From: Myxococcales bacterium
GTDB lineage: Bacteria; Myxococcota_A; Polyangia; Polyangiales; Polyangiaceae
DNA: 33,967 nt
NCBI GenBank assembly: GCA_903642325.1
Contig: CAHJWM010000053.1
Span: 1 to 33,967, forward strand
Direction: 5' to 3'
Shown piece by piece: positions 19,305 through 26,793 of this stretch (position 1 is its first letter; each line of letters starts with the position of its first letter). A program made the position numbers and the translations under genes. The notes under the pieces are model-generated. The model was not told the origin of the DNA. It was given only the letters and a program-made list of their open reading frames with translations, and did not search any database.

Positions 19305-19308
19305 TCCT
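19305..19308 (-). promoter_or_regulatory. Ribosome binding site deciding the giant gene's start
   Basis: Minus-strand AGGA lies 6 nt before the GTG at 19298 and just after the upstream TAG (19321-19319). The alternative ATG at 19388 has no comparable site and overlaps the glycosyltransferase gene by 70 nt. Confidence 0.5.
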
Positions 19309-19318
19309 GAACGGTTAT

Positions 19319-22141
19319 CTAGAACTTGATCGATGATATGAGGCGCTGTGTCGTCGCCGCGAGGACTTGGGCGAGAGGCCTCCGCCATGCAACTGACCAG
19401 TTGACAGCCGGTTGCAGCTGACGCCGTTGTACCGTCGCGTGTACTCGACTGGCACCGTACAGCGCTTCGGAAAAGCCACCCAGACGCCCGGCGGCCCCGG
19501 CAACCAAATACGATTGCTGGAAGTCATGGCTCAGCGCGTGCGCCGGGTTCAGCACCTCACGTGCGTAGTGTGCGAGGTAGGCGCGCGGGCGGTGTAGCCA
19601 CTTACCAAAGGCCGCCGAAGAAGACGCGTACACCGCGGCCTTACTGCGGCTATCGGACACGTTGTGACAGTCACGAGCGATACGAGCACCGAGGATATAT
19701 TCCGAGGTGATGGCGGCGCCGCGGTGTTCGGGCAGAGTTACATTGATGCGCGGGACCCCAATTACGATGTGGCGGTTCTCGGGGTGCAGAAAAATTGCGA
19801 TGCCTTTCTCGAGCTCGCCTGGACCGAAGTCGTTCTTGTCGTCGAGGATAGCGCCCACCTCCGGCACGCTCGCGACGGGGATATCGTAGCCCGCCAGAAT
19901 GGCAGTTTGGATCTCCTCGTTCGTTCCACTAAGACCAGTATAACGAGCGAAGTTCCCGCGAACGCCGACGAAGTTCGGTCGCGAAGGGTCTTGAACGTGT
20001 TCTCCTCGACTGCGATCGAGGTACATCGTGGGGCGCGTCTTGCCCGCAACGATCAACTCTTGGACCGCGATGTCGTTGCCGACTTTTTTGAAAAAATCCC
20101 CGTTGATCTTGGCGGGAACTACCGTGAGGAGCAGCTCACGGTTGAGAGTGCGTAGCTCGTCGGGAGTGAGTGAGGCCCGCTGGCGAGCGCGCTCGAGCAA
20201 TGCCCGAGTGCTGGCCGTTGGGCGGAGCTCGGGCGGCACCGAAGCGAGCTCGACGTCGCCAAACGCTTCGCAGAATTTGCTGTCCGACAGCGCATGGTTG
20301 AACGCTCGCGCGAAGTCGCGTGCCAAGCGACCCTCCCCAAGCTCTGTCGACAGGTAGCCCTTAGCGGGAAATTCGTCTTCGGCGAAGCGCCGTTTGAATT
20401 CGGGGAGAGCACGCACGAAGTCCTTGTCCGCGGCGTCGAATGCTAGCAGGCGTGAGTTGAAGTTGTACCACTGGCCACCGCGCAGCAAATGCAAAAAACC
20501 TACTTGGCCAGAGAAGCATTCATCCGAGTACTGCTGAAGCTTGCCGACGTGATCGATCTCGTATTGGACGGCATCGGGATCCTTGGTGTTGCTACAGAAC
20601 AAGAACACCGGCTGAAATTTTGGCCCCAAGTGAGACAGTGTGTCTTGCATGGCCTCCAGATTGCGACGCAAGTAGATGAAAGCTTGGCTGGCATCTTCAC
20701 CGACCAGCTCCCATATCTTCTCGTCATCCGCGAGCAAGCGGATGATCACGCGTGGAGCGTCGATCAACACTTCGGCATCCAGCGGGAATTTGGCGCGGTT
20801 TCGAGACAGCTCGCTGGTCAACGCCGCTTGAATTTGTAGCAGTCGCTCTGGGGTCTCGCTCGAGGCGAACTCGAGCACGGTATCCTTGTTTCCATCACGT
20901 ATCGCAAACGGAACGACTTTGATACTTGGTGCGCCAACACGGCCGAGTGCGCCGTGGATCACCGCCTGTAGGTTGGCCCAGGCGGGATTGGAGGAAAACT
21001 TCGGCACGGTAATCGGAACCCGAAAAATTCCTTGGGCAGGAACGCACGTGTCGAGATACCGCTTTACGTCGACCAGCTTGTGCCCTGGGCTGTCCAGCAA
21101 CAAATTGAAGGTGCTGATATGAAGCTTCTGTACGACAGGCTCGATCACGTACAGATTCAGCGCCAAAAGCGCGATGCTCAATACGAGGTAAGAAGGATCG
21201 AAAGTCGCGAGGAAGACGTACGCCAGGATCGCTCGTCCGACGAACATCCCGTACTCGAAAATATAGGTCAATTTCCCCGGCACGAGGCCCTGTGGAAGCA
21301 ATGCCTCGGGTTCGCCAGCCGGCTGTTGCAGCTGTTCGAGCACGCTATCGTAAACGTCGCGACCCATCTGGCCGGACACGAACATGCTTCGCCAAGCTTG
21401 GGAAAACTCCTCGACCATACCGGCTTGAATGTCTAATCGCCGGCGGAATATGCGTGTTTCGAGCACGCCGATCTCGGCGCCCAGCGCGAACGCCTGGCGA
21501 CCGTAGGTGGAGGCCGAGCTGTCGGCCGCGCCCAGCAGCCGCCCGGCATGAAGCATTAGCTTGCGTCGCTCGTCGAGCAACGAGCGGCGCGATGCTTGAA
21601 GCACGCCGAGGGCCGCATCCGCAGCTTCCACGCGCAGGCAAAGCCGTTTGAGCTCACGCTTCAGCGCTATCGCACCGCAGGCAATGTGGGCACCGACGGT
21701 GTTGTAGCCGCGCGCCGGCTGATTGAGGAACTCTGCAAGCCAGCGTGCCTTTCCGCGAAGCAGCGAGGCGTTGTCACCAAAGAGCCACGGGGCGTTGATT
21801 GGAACTCCGAAGAGCGCCGCAACGAATAGGGCCACTCGGCTACCCGCTCGGACTCCGAGCGTCGTCAACAACACGCAGACGGCAAAACCGATCAACAGTG
21901 AAGGTCGCCGTGGAAAGGTGCCTGGCTCCGATGCGCCAAAAGCCGCCGCCACCAACCAAAATCCGGCCAAAATCGCGAGTACGAGCGGGACCTTGTTTAG
22001 CCAGCGCCGCGCCTGCCTTCGCGGCGCTCCGCGGACGTCGCACAGGGTATCGGCGTATTCGTAACTGCTCGCCGAGCCCGCGGCGGACTCCACGTCGCGG
22101 AGCTCTTGCAAACCGTCTTCAGTTGATTCTCTCGTCCACAT
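19319..22141 (-). CDS. OpgH/NdvB-like glucan glycosyltransferase core lacking its R-x-x-R-W segment
   Basis: The ATG at 22141 is preceded by GGAGAG 4 nt away; a GTG 24 nt further upstream is less well placed. The 940-aa protein has helices at ~51-69, 80-98, 100-118, 293-313 and 316-336, a helical region between, then a GT2-like core. Core landmarks, compared with OpgH and NdvB: VFLFCSNTKDPDAVQYEID (512-530; family: LSDTxDPxxxxxE); MYLDRS then NFVGVRGNFARYTG (706-736; family: YRRR..KAGNIADFxRRWG); AILDDKND (764-771) at the position of LDADS/LDSDT; HIVIGVPRINVTLP (791-804; NdvB: LQPRVSVSLP); and NPAHALSHDF (865-874; family: ILSHDF, the catalytic-base motif). It ends before the R-x-x-R-W motif, which is found in the next gene 20 nt downstream. 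Predicted reaction: processive polymerisation of UDP-glucose into a periplasmic glucan. The family is convincing but diverged; the linkage is inferred. Confidence 0.7.
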   Translation of the reverse strand: MWTRESTEDGLQELRDVESAAGSASSYEYADTLCDVRGAPRRQARRWLNKVPLVLAILAGFWLVAAAFGASEPGTFPRRPSLLIGFAVCVLLTTLGVRAGSRVALFVAALFGVPINAPWLFGDNASLLRGKARWLAEFLNQPARGYNTVGAHIACGAIALKRELKRLCLRVEAADAALGVLQASRRSLLDERRKLMLHAGRLLGAADSSASTYGRQAFALGAEIGVLETRIFRRRLDIQAGMVEEFSQAWRSMFVSGQMGRDVYDSVLEQLQQPAGEPEALLPQGLVPGKLTYIFEYGMFVGRAILAYVFLATFDPSYLVLSIALLALNLYVIEPVVQKLHISTFNLLLDSPGHKLVDVKRYLDTCVPAQGIFRVPITVPKFSSNPAWANLQAVIHGALGRVGAPSIKVVPFAIRDGNKDTVLEFASSETPERLLQIQAALTSELSRNRAKFPLDAEVLIDAPRVIIRLLADDEKIWELVGEDASQAFIYLRRNLEAMQDTLSHLGPKFQPVFLFCSNTKDPDAVQYEIDHVGKLQQYSDECFSGQVGFLHLLRGGQWYNFNSRLLAFDAADKDFVRALPEFKRRFAEDEFPAKGYLSTELGEGRLARDFARAFNHALSDSKFCEAFGDVELASVPPELRPTASTRALLERARQRASLTPDELRTLNRELLLTVVPAKINGDFFKKVGNDIAVQELIVAGKTRPTMYLDRSRGEHVQDPSRPNFVGVRGNFARYTGLSGTNEEIQTAILAGYDIPVASVPEVGAILDDKNDFGPGELEKGIAIFLHPENRHIVIGVPRINVTLPEHRGAAITSEYILGARIARDCHNVSDSRSKAAVYASSSAAFGKWLHRPRAYLAHYAREVLNPAHALSHDFQQSYLVAGAAGRLGGFSEALYGASRVHATVQRRQLQPAVNWSVAWRRPLAQVLAATTQRLISSIKF

Positions 22142-22145
22142 TTTT

Positions 22146-22151
22146 CTCTCC
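22146..22151 (-). promoter_or_regulatory. Ribosome binding site of the glycosyltransferase gene
   Basis: Minus-strand GGAGAG followed by AAAA and the ATG at 22141. It favours this start over the in-frame GTG at 22165. Confidence 0.5.
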
Positions 22152-22171
22152 AGCACAGCGGGCACGACAGC

Positions 22172-22185
22172 GTGACTTTGGTCAC
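22172..22185. promoter_or_regulatory. Perfect inverted repeat GTGAC-TTTG-GTCAC, candidate operator
   Basis: Two 5-bp arms separated by 4 nt lie 31 bp upstream of the glycosyltransferase start. A third GTGAC half-site follows at 22197-22201. Position and symmetry suggest binding by a dimeric regulator. No regulator gene is adjacent, so its identity is unknown. Confidence 0.35.
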
Positions 22186-22274
22186 TCTTTGAAACCGTGA
22201 CTTATTGCCGCAGCGAATTTAGATCGTCCTTCAATCAACATTCGTTTTTCTGTTCGGACTCTCAGATGATAGCG

Positions 22275-22293
22275 AGCTTAGATTTCCTAAGCT
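22275..22293. promoter_or_regulatory. Perfect inverted repeat AGCTTAG-ATTTC-CTAAGCT
   Basis: Seven-base arms with a 5-nt spacer, about 135 bp upstream of the glucan operon start, in the AT-rich part of the intergenic region. It could be an operator or an RNA hairpin in a leader transcript. No T-run follows on either strand. Confidence 0.35.
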
Positions 22294-22385
22294 GCATGCT
22301 CACTGTTTCAATACGGTTCGCATTGCGCGGTTTTACTGAGCACCAAAATGGCCTTTGCTATCTTCGGTTGCGGTTAATCACCCCT

Positions 22386-22398
22386 GGCGATTATCGCC
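22386..22398. promoter_or_regulatory. Short inverted repeat GGCGA-TTA-TCGCC
   Basis: Five-base perfect arms with a 3-nt centre in the same AT-rich region. It is short enough to arise by chance and is listed because it is the third dyad within about 230 bp. Confidence 0.2.
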
Positions 22399-23414
22399 GC
22401 ACGAGAAACGAACGAAGAGGACCCTGCGCACATCAAGGGCTCTTTCAGCTAAACGACGAATAGCCACGTCAACGCGTCACCTGCTCGCCACCCGCCACCG
22501 TTCGTTTGCCACTTCAAAAGCGGCGTATGGCCCGGCAAAACGCCGGTTTCGGGCTGCGCGTAAAGACGCGCGTGGAGCGGGCGTGAAGGCATTGCGCGGC
22601 ACCGCCCGCGGTTAGCAATTGAAGCTCATCGCGCGATCCACCGCGGCAGTAAACAGTCATTAATCGTACTGAATGAGACATGAATAAAAGCGTTTTGGTT
22701 ACGTCTCGCGCCACGCGCGAGTGCGCGCGAAACAGCACGAGAGGATTTAGTGTTCGGCTAGCTCACGTGCAGATGCGCGCGCGTTAGACACCGGCGCAAA
22801 GGACCTCAGTTGCCGCGAAACCAAGACACCTGGGTCAGGGCTGCTGCTACTCACTGCCCAAGTTTTGCCGTGAAGGCCCACAAACGTGCACCGAGACGAG
22901 CGGAAAAGCATCTCAGATCGAGAAGGATTAGGTGGTTCGGAAGTCGCCCTTCCGCCGATTCGCTCCACGTTGAGAGGAGCGAGGGCGAGACTCATCACCG
23001 ACTGCGACGAGCTCGTCCGGGGTGACGCGCAGGAACGCGCCGCGCTTAACGCGGGCTCTTCTCGTCGAGACTTGCCGGCGCTTGGAGGCGGGTAATCCGG
23101 TACCCGGCGGGGTGAAAGCGAACCACAACGGCGTGCGACTTGATGCCGCGGATCTTGATGCCCCGGTCGTGGGTGCGGCCCTTGACGGCCCGATCGTGCT
23201 CGCCCGCTGCGCGCGCCGGGTTTCCCCTTACGCCGGCTTCGCCGACCCGGGGAAACAACGCGCTCGCAACGGCGGTACCGGGCGCGTGCCTGATTGCCGC
23301 ACGAGGCGCCACTCTCGCTGAAGATCGACAAGAACGTCGGGGTTGCTCTGCTTCGCAATCGACCACTGACGAGCGGGCTTGCTTCCCGTTTCTTCCGCCC
23401 GTACGCGGAGAAGC

Positions 23415-23609
23415 TTGTCTCACTTCCCCCATCCGCACGACCCAACGCATGCCAAGCCCATCCCCGAGACACCGCGCTGGAGAAAGCGCCACCTCGGGCT
23501 GGTGGTTGCGATATTGCTCTTCGGCGCCATCGCGACCGCCGCATGGCACTACAGCCACCGCTCGCTGCCACCCGCGGCAGTACAGCCTGGAGTGCCGACG
23601 CAGCCCTAA
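23415..23609 (+). CDS. Small single-pass membrane protein (64 aa)
   Basis: A TTG start has GGAG placed 4 nt upstream. The protein has a His/Pro-rich N-terminus (SHFPHPHDPTHAKPIPETP), a basic patch RWRKRH, one transmembrane helix at ~27-44 (LGLVVAILLFGAIATAAW), and a short Pro-rich tail. The positive-inside rule predicts a cytoplasmic N-terminus and an external tail. It belongs to no family I recognise. The distinct charge-then-helix pattern makes it more likely real than the surrounding frames. It stands alone, downstream of a gene-free stretch. Confidence 0.55.
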   Translation: MSHFPHPHDPTHAKPIPETPRWRKRHLGLVVAILLFGAIATAAWHYSHRSLPPAAVQPGVPTQP

Positions 23610-23944
23610 GCGCGGCAACTATTCGTCGAAGTATCTAGTCAATGACGAGCGCCCAGTTGAGCTCGCGGGGTGTCATGCGGCCTTCGCGCTCGTCCCTCTC
23701 CACTTCGTAGGAGGTGGCAGCCTTCGCTGTTCACGCGCCAGCACCGAGCTCCCGAGCTCGCCGTCGGCGCGCAAAGGCAACCTAGGCCTGCTGACGTGAC
23801 GGTTCGGCGCGCTGAGCCAGCACCCGAGGTTGGCTCAAACTCGCCGCGATCGGCCTTCTACGCCGGCTTCGGACGGATAAACGCTCACGCTGCCGACTTG
23901 GCAAGCACTGAGCTCGATCCGCGGCGGCGCACATTTCCTCGTTT
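23610..23944. other. Non-coding gap between the small membrane gene and the fabF-type gene
   Basis: This is a convergent interval, with ends of a plus-strand and a minus-strand gene. Open frames here give Arg-rich translations with no recognisable pattern. I see no strong terminator hairpin. Confidence 0.4.
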
Positions 23945-25204
23945 TCAAGGCGGCGGTCCGAAGATCAGCGCTGCATTGGTACCGCCGAATCCAAACGAGT
24001 TCGAGAGCGCATAACGAATGCGCTTCGGGCGAGCTTCGAGCGGTACCAGATCCAAATCGCAGTCGGCGTCGGGCTCATGGAGATTGAGCGTAGGTGGGAG
24101 CACGCCGTCGCGCAGCGCAAGCAGGCTGAAGATCGCTTCGACCGCACCTGCGGCACCCAGTAAGTGTCCGGTGGCCGACTTGGTTGACGAAATGGCTAGC
24201 GAGCGCGCGTGCGCGCCGAATAGCGCCTTGACTGCGGTGATCTCGACTGGATCGCCGACGGGCGTCGAGGTCGCGTGGGCATTGATGTAATCGATCTGGT
24301 TCGGATTGAGCTTGGCGTGTGAAAGGGCGGCGCTCATCGCTCGACGTGCGCCGCCGCCTTGCGGATCCGGAGCGCTCAAGTGATGCGCATCTCCCGACAG
24401 CCCGTAGCCCATTAGCTCGCCGTAGATGCGTGCGCCGCGACGCTTGGCGTGCTCCAACTCTTCGAGCATGCACGCGCCGGCGCCTTCGCCAATCACGAAC
24501 CCATCGCGAGCGCGATCCCACGGACGCGACGCCTCCAGCGGGCACTCGTTGAAGCCGGTGGAAACGGCACGCATGATCGCGAAGCCGGCCAGCGTAAGGC
24601 GACACGTTGCCGCCTCTGAGCCGCCGGCCAGCATCAGGTCGGCATCGCCCAGGGCGATCAAGCGTGCGGCGTCGCCGAGCGCGTGTGCGCCGGTTGCGCA
24701 GGCGGTCACCACGGCGTGATTCGGTCCCTTGAAGCCGTGTCGAATCGAAACCACCCCCGATGCTTCGTTGATCAAGCTGCCCGGAATGAAATACGGCGAG
24801 ATTCGCCGCGGGCCTTCTGTCTCGAGCTTGACCGCGTTTTCCGCAATGCTCGGGAGCCCGCCGATGCCCGAACCGATGAGCACGCCCACGCGTTCGCGAT
24901 CTGCTTCTGTCTCTGGCTGATAACCGCTATCTGCGACGGCCTCGTCCGCGGCTGCGAGCGCGAACAAGATGAATTCGTCGTAGCGGCGCACTTCTTTGGC
25001 GTTGGCCACCCGCAACGGATCGTATTGGCCAAGCTCACTGCCGCGAGGCACTTGGCCGGCGATTTTCGTGGGTAAATCACTGACGTCGATGCGCTCTAGC
25101 CGGCTGATGCCCGAGCGGCCGGCAAGCAAGGCCGAGAAACAGCGCTCTGCGCCGACTCCCAATGGTGAAACAACGCCCAGCCCCGTAACGACGACGCGCC
25201 TCAC
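23945..25204 (-). CDS. fabF: Beta-ketoacyl-ACP synthase II type condensing enzyme
   Basis: A 419-aa FabF/KAS-II. It starts RRVVVTGLGVVSPLG and has the nucleophile Cys169 in VVTACATGAHAL, His310 in NAHATSTPVGD, Lys342 and His347 in STKSATGHLLGAAGA, and the closing NSFGFGGTNAAL motif. All members of the Cys-His-His active site are present and length is normal. The enzyme condenses malonyl-ACP with acyl-ACP. The GTG at 25204 is used because it begins at the family's usual start, has GGAG just upstream, and overlaps the regulator's TGA by GTGA. There is no acpP, fabG or other fatty-acid gene beside it in this window, so it is probably not the housekeeping copy and may serve a special lipid or secondary metabolite. 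Confidence 0.9.
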   Translation of the reverse strand: MRRVVVTGLGVVSPLGVGAERCFSALLAGRSGISRLERIDVSDLPTKIAGQVPRGSELGQYDPLRVANAKEVRRYDEFILFALAAADEAVADSGYQPETEADRERVGVLIGSGIGGLPSIAENAVKLETEGPRRISPYFIPGSLINEASGVVSIRHGFKGPNHAVVTACATGAHALGDAARLIALGDADLMLAGGSEAATCRLTLAGFAIMRAVSTGFNECPLEASRPWDRARDGFVIGEGAGACMLEELEHAKRRGARIYGELMGYGLSGDAHHLSAPDPQGGGARRAMSAALSHAKLNPNQIDYINAHATSTPVGDPVEITAVKALFGAHARSLAISSTKSATGHLLGAAGAVEAIFSLLALRDGVLPPTLNLHEPDADCDLDLVPLEARPKRIRYALSNSFGFGGTNAALIFGPPP

Positions 25205-25716
25205 GACGCACTCCGCACGCAACCGCCGAACACCCGGCGCTTCACTTTCATTGATTGGCGTAGCGGCGCGGAGGCGCCCGGCCCTGGCCGCAGAGCGACT
25301 GTGCCTGCGGTCAGCTCGCGCCCCGTGCGTGCATCCACCAAGGCGGGCTCGATCACCGCGCCCGACACGGGGTCGACCAACTCGAGTGGGGCCCCGCCCG
25401 GCGAAAGCCAACGGCCACCCCACGCCGCGAGCAAGAGCAGCACGGGTAAAAAGTCGAGCCCCTTTTCCGTGAGCTCGTATTCTTCACGCGGCGGGTGCGC
25501 TTCATACTCACGGCGCACGAAGAAGCCGCTTTCGGTGAGCGCGTGGAGGCGCTTGGCCAACGTCGTCGGCGATGCGCCAAGGCTTGCTTGGAACTCCTGA
25601 AAGCGTTTCGCCCCGAGCAGCGCCTCGCGCAAAATCATTAGACTCCAACTGTCGCCCACTTCTTCGACGGACCGGGCGATGTTGCATTCCATCGCGGCAA
25701 AGCTCTTTCGTTGCAA
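25201..25716 (-). CDS. HxlR-family winged-helix transcriptional regulator
   Basis: A 171-aa protein starting at a TTG (25716). The N-terminus MQRKSFAAMECNIARS is the usual opening of this HxlR subgroup, which supports the TTG over the ATG at 25692. The winged helix is evident: GDSWSLMILREALLGAKRF, LGASPTTLAKRLHALTESG, HPPREEYELTEKG. Cys11 sits where redox- or electrophile-sensing HxlR proteins (HypR, QorR type) carry their reactive Cys. A tail of about 60 residues after the domain (from WLSPGGAPLELVDPVSG) is unusual and may be a small ligand or zinc-like module. It is translationally coupled to the ketosynthase gene, so it probably controls that gene and itself. Confidence 0.85.
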   Translation of the reverse strand: MQRKSFAAMECNIARSVEEVGDSWSLMILREALLGAKRFQEFQASLGASPTTLAKRLHALTESGFFVRREYEAHPPREEYELTEKGLDFLPVLLLLAAWGGRWLSPGGAPLELVDPVSGAVIEPALVDARTGRELTAGTVALRPGPGASAPLRQSMKVKRRVFGGCVRSAS

Positions 25717-26112
25717 TCGCGGCTCGTAAGACAGAAACTATCATGATGCAAGTGAGTGTAGGAAGCACGGCTCGAGTCAGGGCGCGGCCGCGCCGTGGAG
25801 GTTCGGTCATCACTACCGATTCGCGTGCGCGCGCGCGTGGCACCTGCTTCACTCAGTCGGCTCGGCGTGCGGGTCGCTATCGCGGCGGCAGGCTGAGCGA
25901 TTGAAGCCGCTCGTCGCGATCCGGCTTTTGACGCGATCTTGGCCTTTTCCGATGATGGCGCGCTTCCACTTCCTGTCGCCGATAGGCGAACCGGACGTTT
26001 CCCTGCACGTCGACTTCGGAAGCCACGCGGGCAACGATTTGCCGCCCGCGACTCATGCTGCACGCTCTTGGGCACCCTCCGTCCGGCGTCGCGACCGCTG
26101 AGTCAGGTCCGG
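25717..26112. other. Intergenic region upstream of the HxlR gene
   Basis: It should hold the promoter of the HxlR-ketosynthase pair. A minus frame ending at 25877 with an ATG near 26056 (about 59 aa, SRGRQIVARVASEVDVQGN at its start) is possible but lacks a ribosome site and family. I see no convincing hairpin or promoter box. Confidence 0.35.
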
Positions 26113-26430
26113 TCAATCGCTCGGCACCCAGCTACACGGTCCGTCGGATCGGGCCGCGGAGTGCGCTTCACCTTCGGTGAGTGGAGTTTGCTGGAGAGGA
26201 GCCTGCGCAGAGCCTTGGGATTGCTGGCAGGAGTACACGAGGGACTGCCCACAACCAGAAGCGCGAGCAGTATGCGGCCCCCATTCTTCCACGTCGATTC
26301 GCGACTCCGCGCACGAAAAACGCCGCGCGGCATCCGAACGAACCACGTTCTGGCGCCCGCTGCCGCAGCCCGCGACGAGACTCGCCAAGCTTGCCAGAAC
26401 CACCGGCATGCGGCGTAACCTGCGCTTCAA
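26113..26430 (-). CDS. Small Cys-rich lipoprotein
   Basis: A type II signal is clear: KRRLRRMPVVLASLASLVAGC, lipobox LVAGC. The TTG at 26430 is chosen because it supplies the basic n-region; the ATG at 26409 would start directly in the hydrophobic part. The total is 105 aa. The mature part has four further Cys (FSC, GCGQ, YSCQQ, PCSW) and a Gln/Ser-rich middle, suggesting disulphide bonds in the envelope. It is not a family I recognise and is an orphan facing away from the diguanylate cyclase gene. Confidence 0.55.
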   Translation of the reverse strand: MKRRLRRMPVVLASLASLVAGCGSGRQNVVRSDAARRFSCAESRIDVEEWGPHTARASGCGQSLVYSCQQSQGSAQAPLQQTPLTEGEAHSAARSDGPCSWVPSD

Positions 26431-26793
26431 CGGTGAGGTCGCCACCTGAAGTGCATAGCATTGTCGGCGACAGCTCCAACCGGCAAAATCGAGGCTGACC
26501 GAGTCGTCATGCAGGGGTGCTGGCCCATTGGCGACAGCGCCGGTCTTCCCCATCCCGCGCGCAGTGGCCGCTTCGGACACGAGCACGGGATCGGGGGAAG
26601 ACCGCAGGCGCGCAGGGCGGCGTAGCCGGCCGAGCACCTACGAGTTGGGGCAACTTCTGCCCCGATGGGCGCTTAATTTGCCATCGCGGGTGGGGGTCTA
26701 TTGCGGCATTCACCGGCGGACGTTGGAGGCTCTGGAGCCTTCCAAGGCGCAGGGCTCCGGCGCGAGCTGGATCAGCAGCCACGGCTCAGCCCC
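26431..26793. other. Divergent intergenic region between the small lipoprotein and the GGDEF gene
   Basis: Both flanking genes point outward, so promoters for each should lie here. I see no clear sigma-70 or sigma-54 boxes and no gene. The frame of the GGDEF protein is open back to 26701, but residues before 26794 lack signal or domain character. Confidence 0.35.

Larger units (their letters stand above)
22142..23414. other. Intergenic region upstream of the glucan operon, no convincing gene
   Basis: The first ~300 bases (22190-22480) are clearly more AT-rich than the surroundings and carry several inverted repeats, as expected for the operon's promoter region. A 7-bp stem GCGGGCG/CGCCCGC (22577-22583 with 22603-22609) lies further up. 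From about 22750 to 23400 both strands have open frames, the longest being minus 22747-23571 and minus 23046-23618. Their translations are Arg/Ser/Pro/Gly-rich without hydrophobic patterning or family likeness, so I treat them as chance frames of GC-rich DNA or decayed sequence. The minus frame 22928-23128 (66 aa) is the least bad candidate for a small gene, but nothing supports it. Confidence 0.5.

Noticed and set aside
19299-19388. ATG at 19388 as start of the giant gene
   Set aside because: It would overlap the transferase gene by 70 nt while all other junctions overlap by 4 nt or less, and it has no ribosome site; the GTG at 19298 has AGGA at good spacing.
19319-19528. Simple frameshift or sequencing error joining transferase and giant gene
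   Set aside because: The downstream frame is open here, but joining would put about 180 residues between motifs that are normally a few dozen apart, and the downstream gene has its own ribosome site. Not excluded, only less likely.
22747-23571. 274-aa minus-strand open frame
   Set aside because: Arg/Ser/Pro-rich translation without hydrophobic periodicity, no ribosome site, and competing frames over the same DNA.
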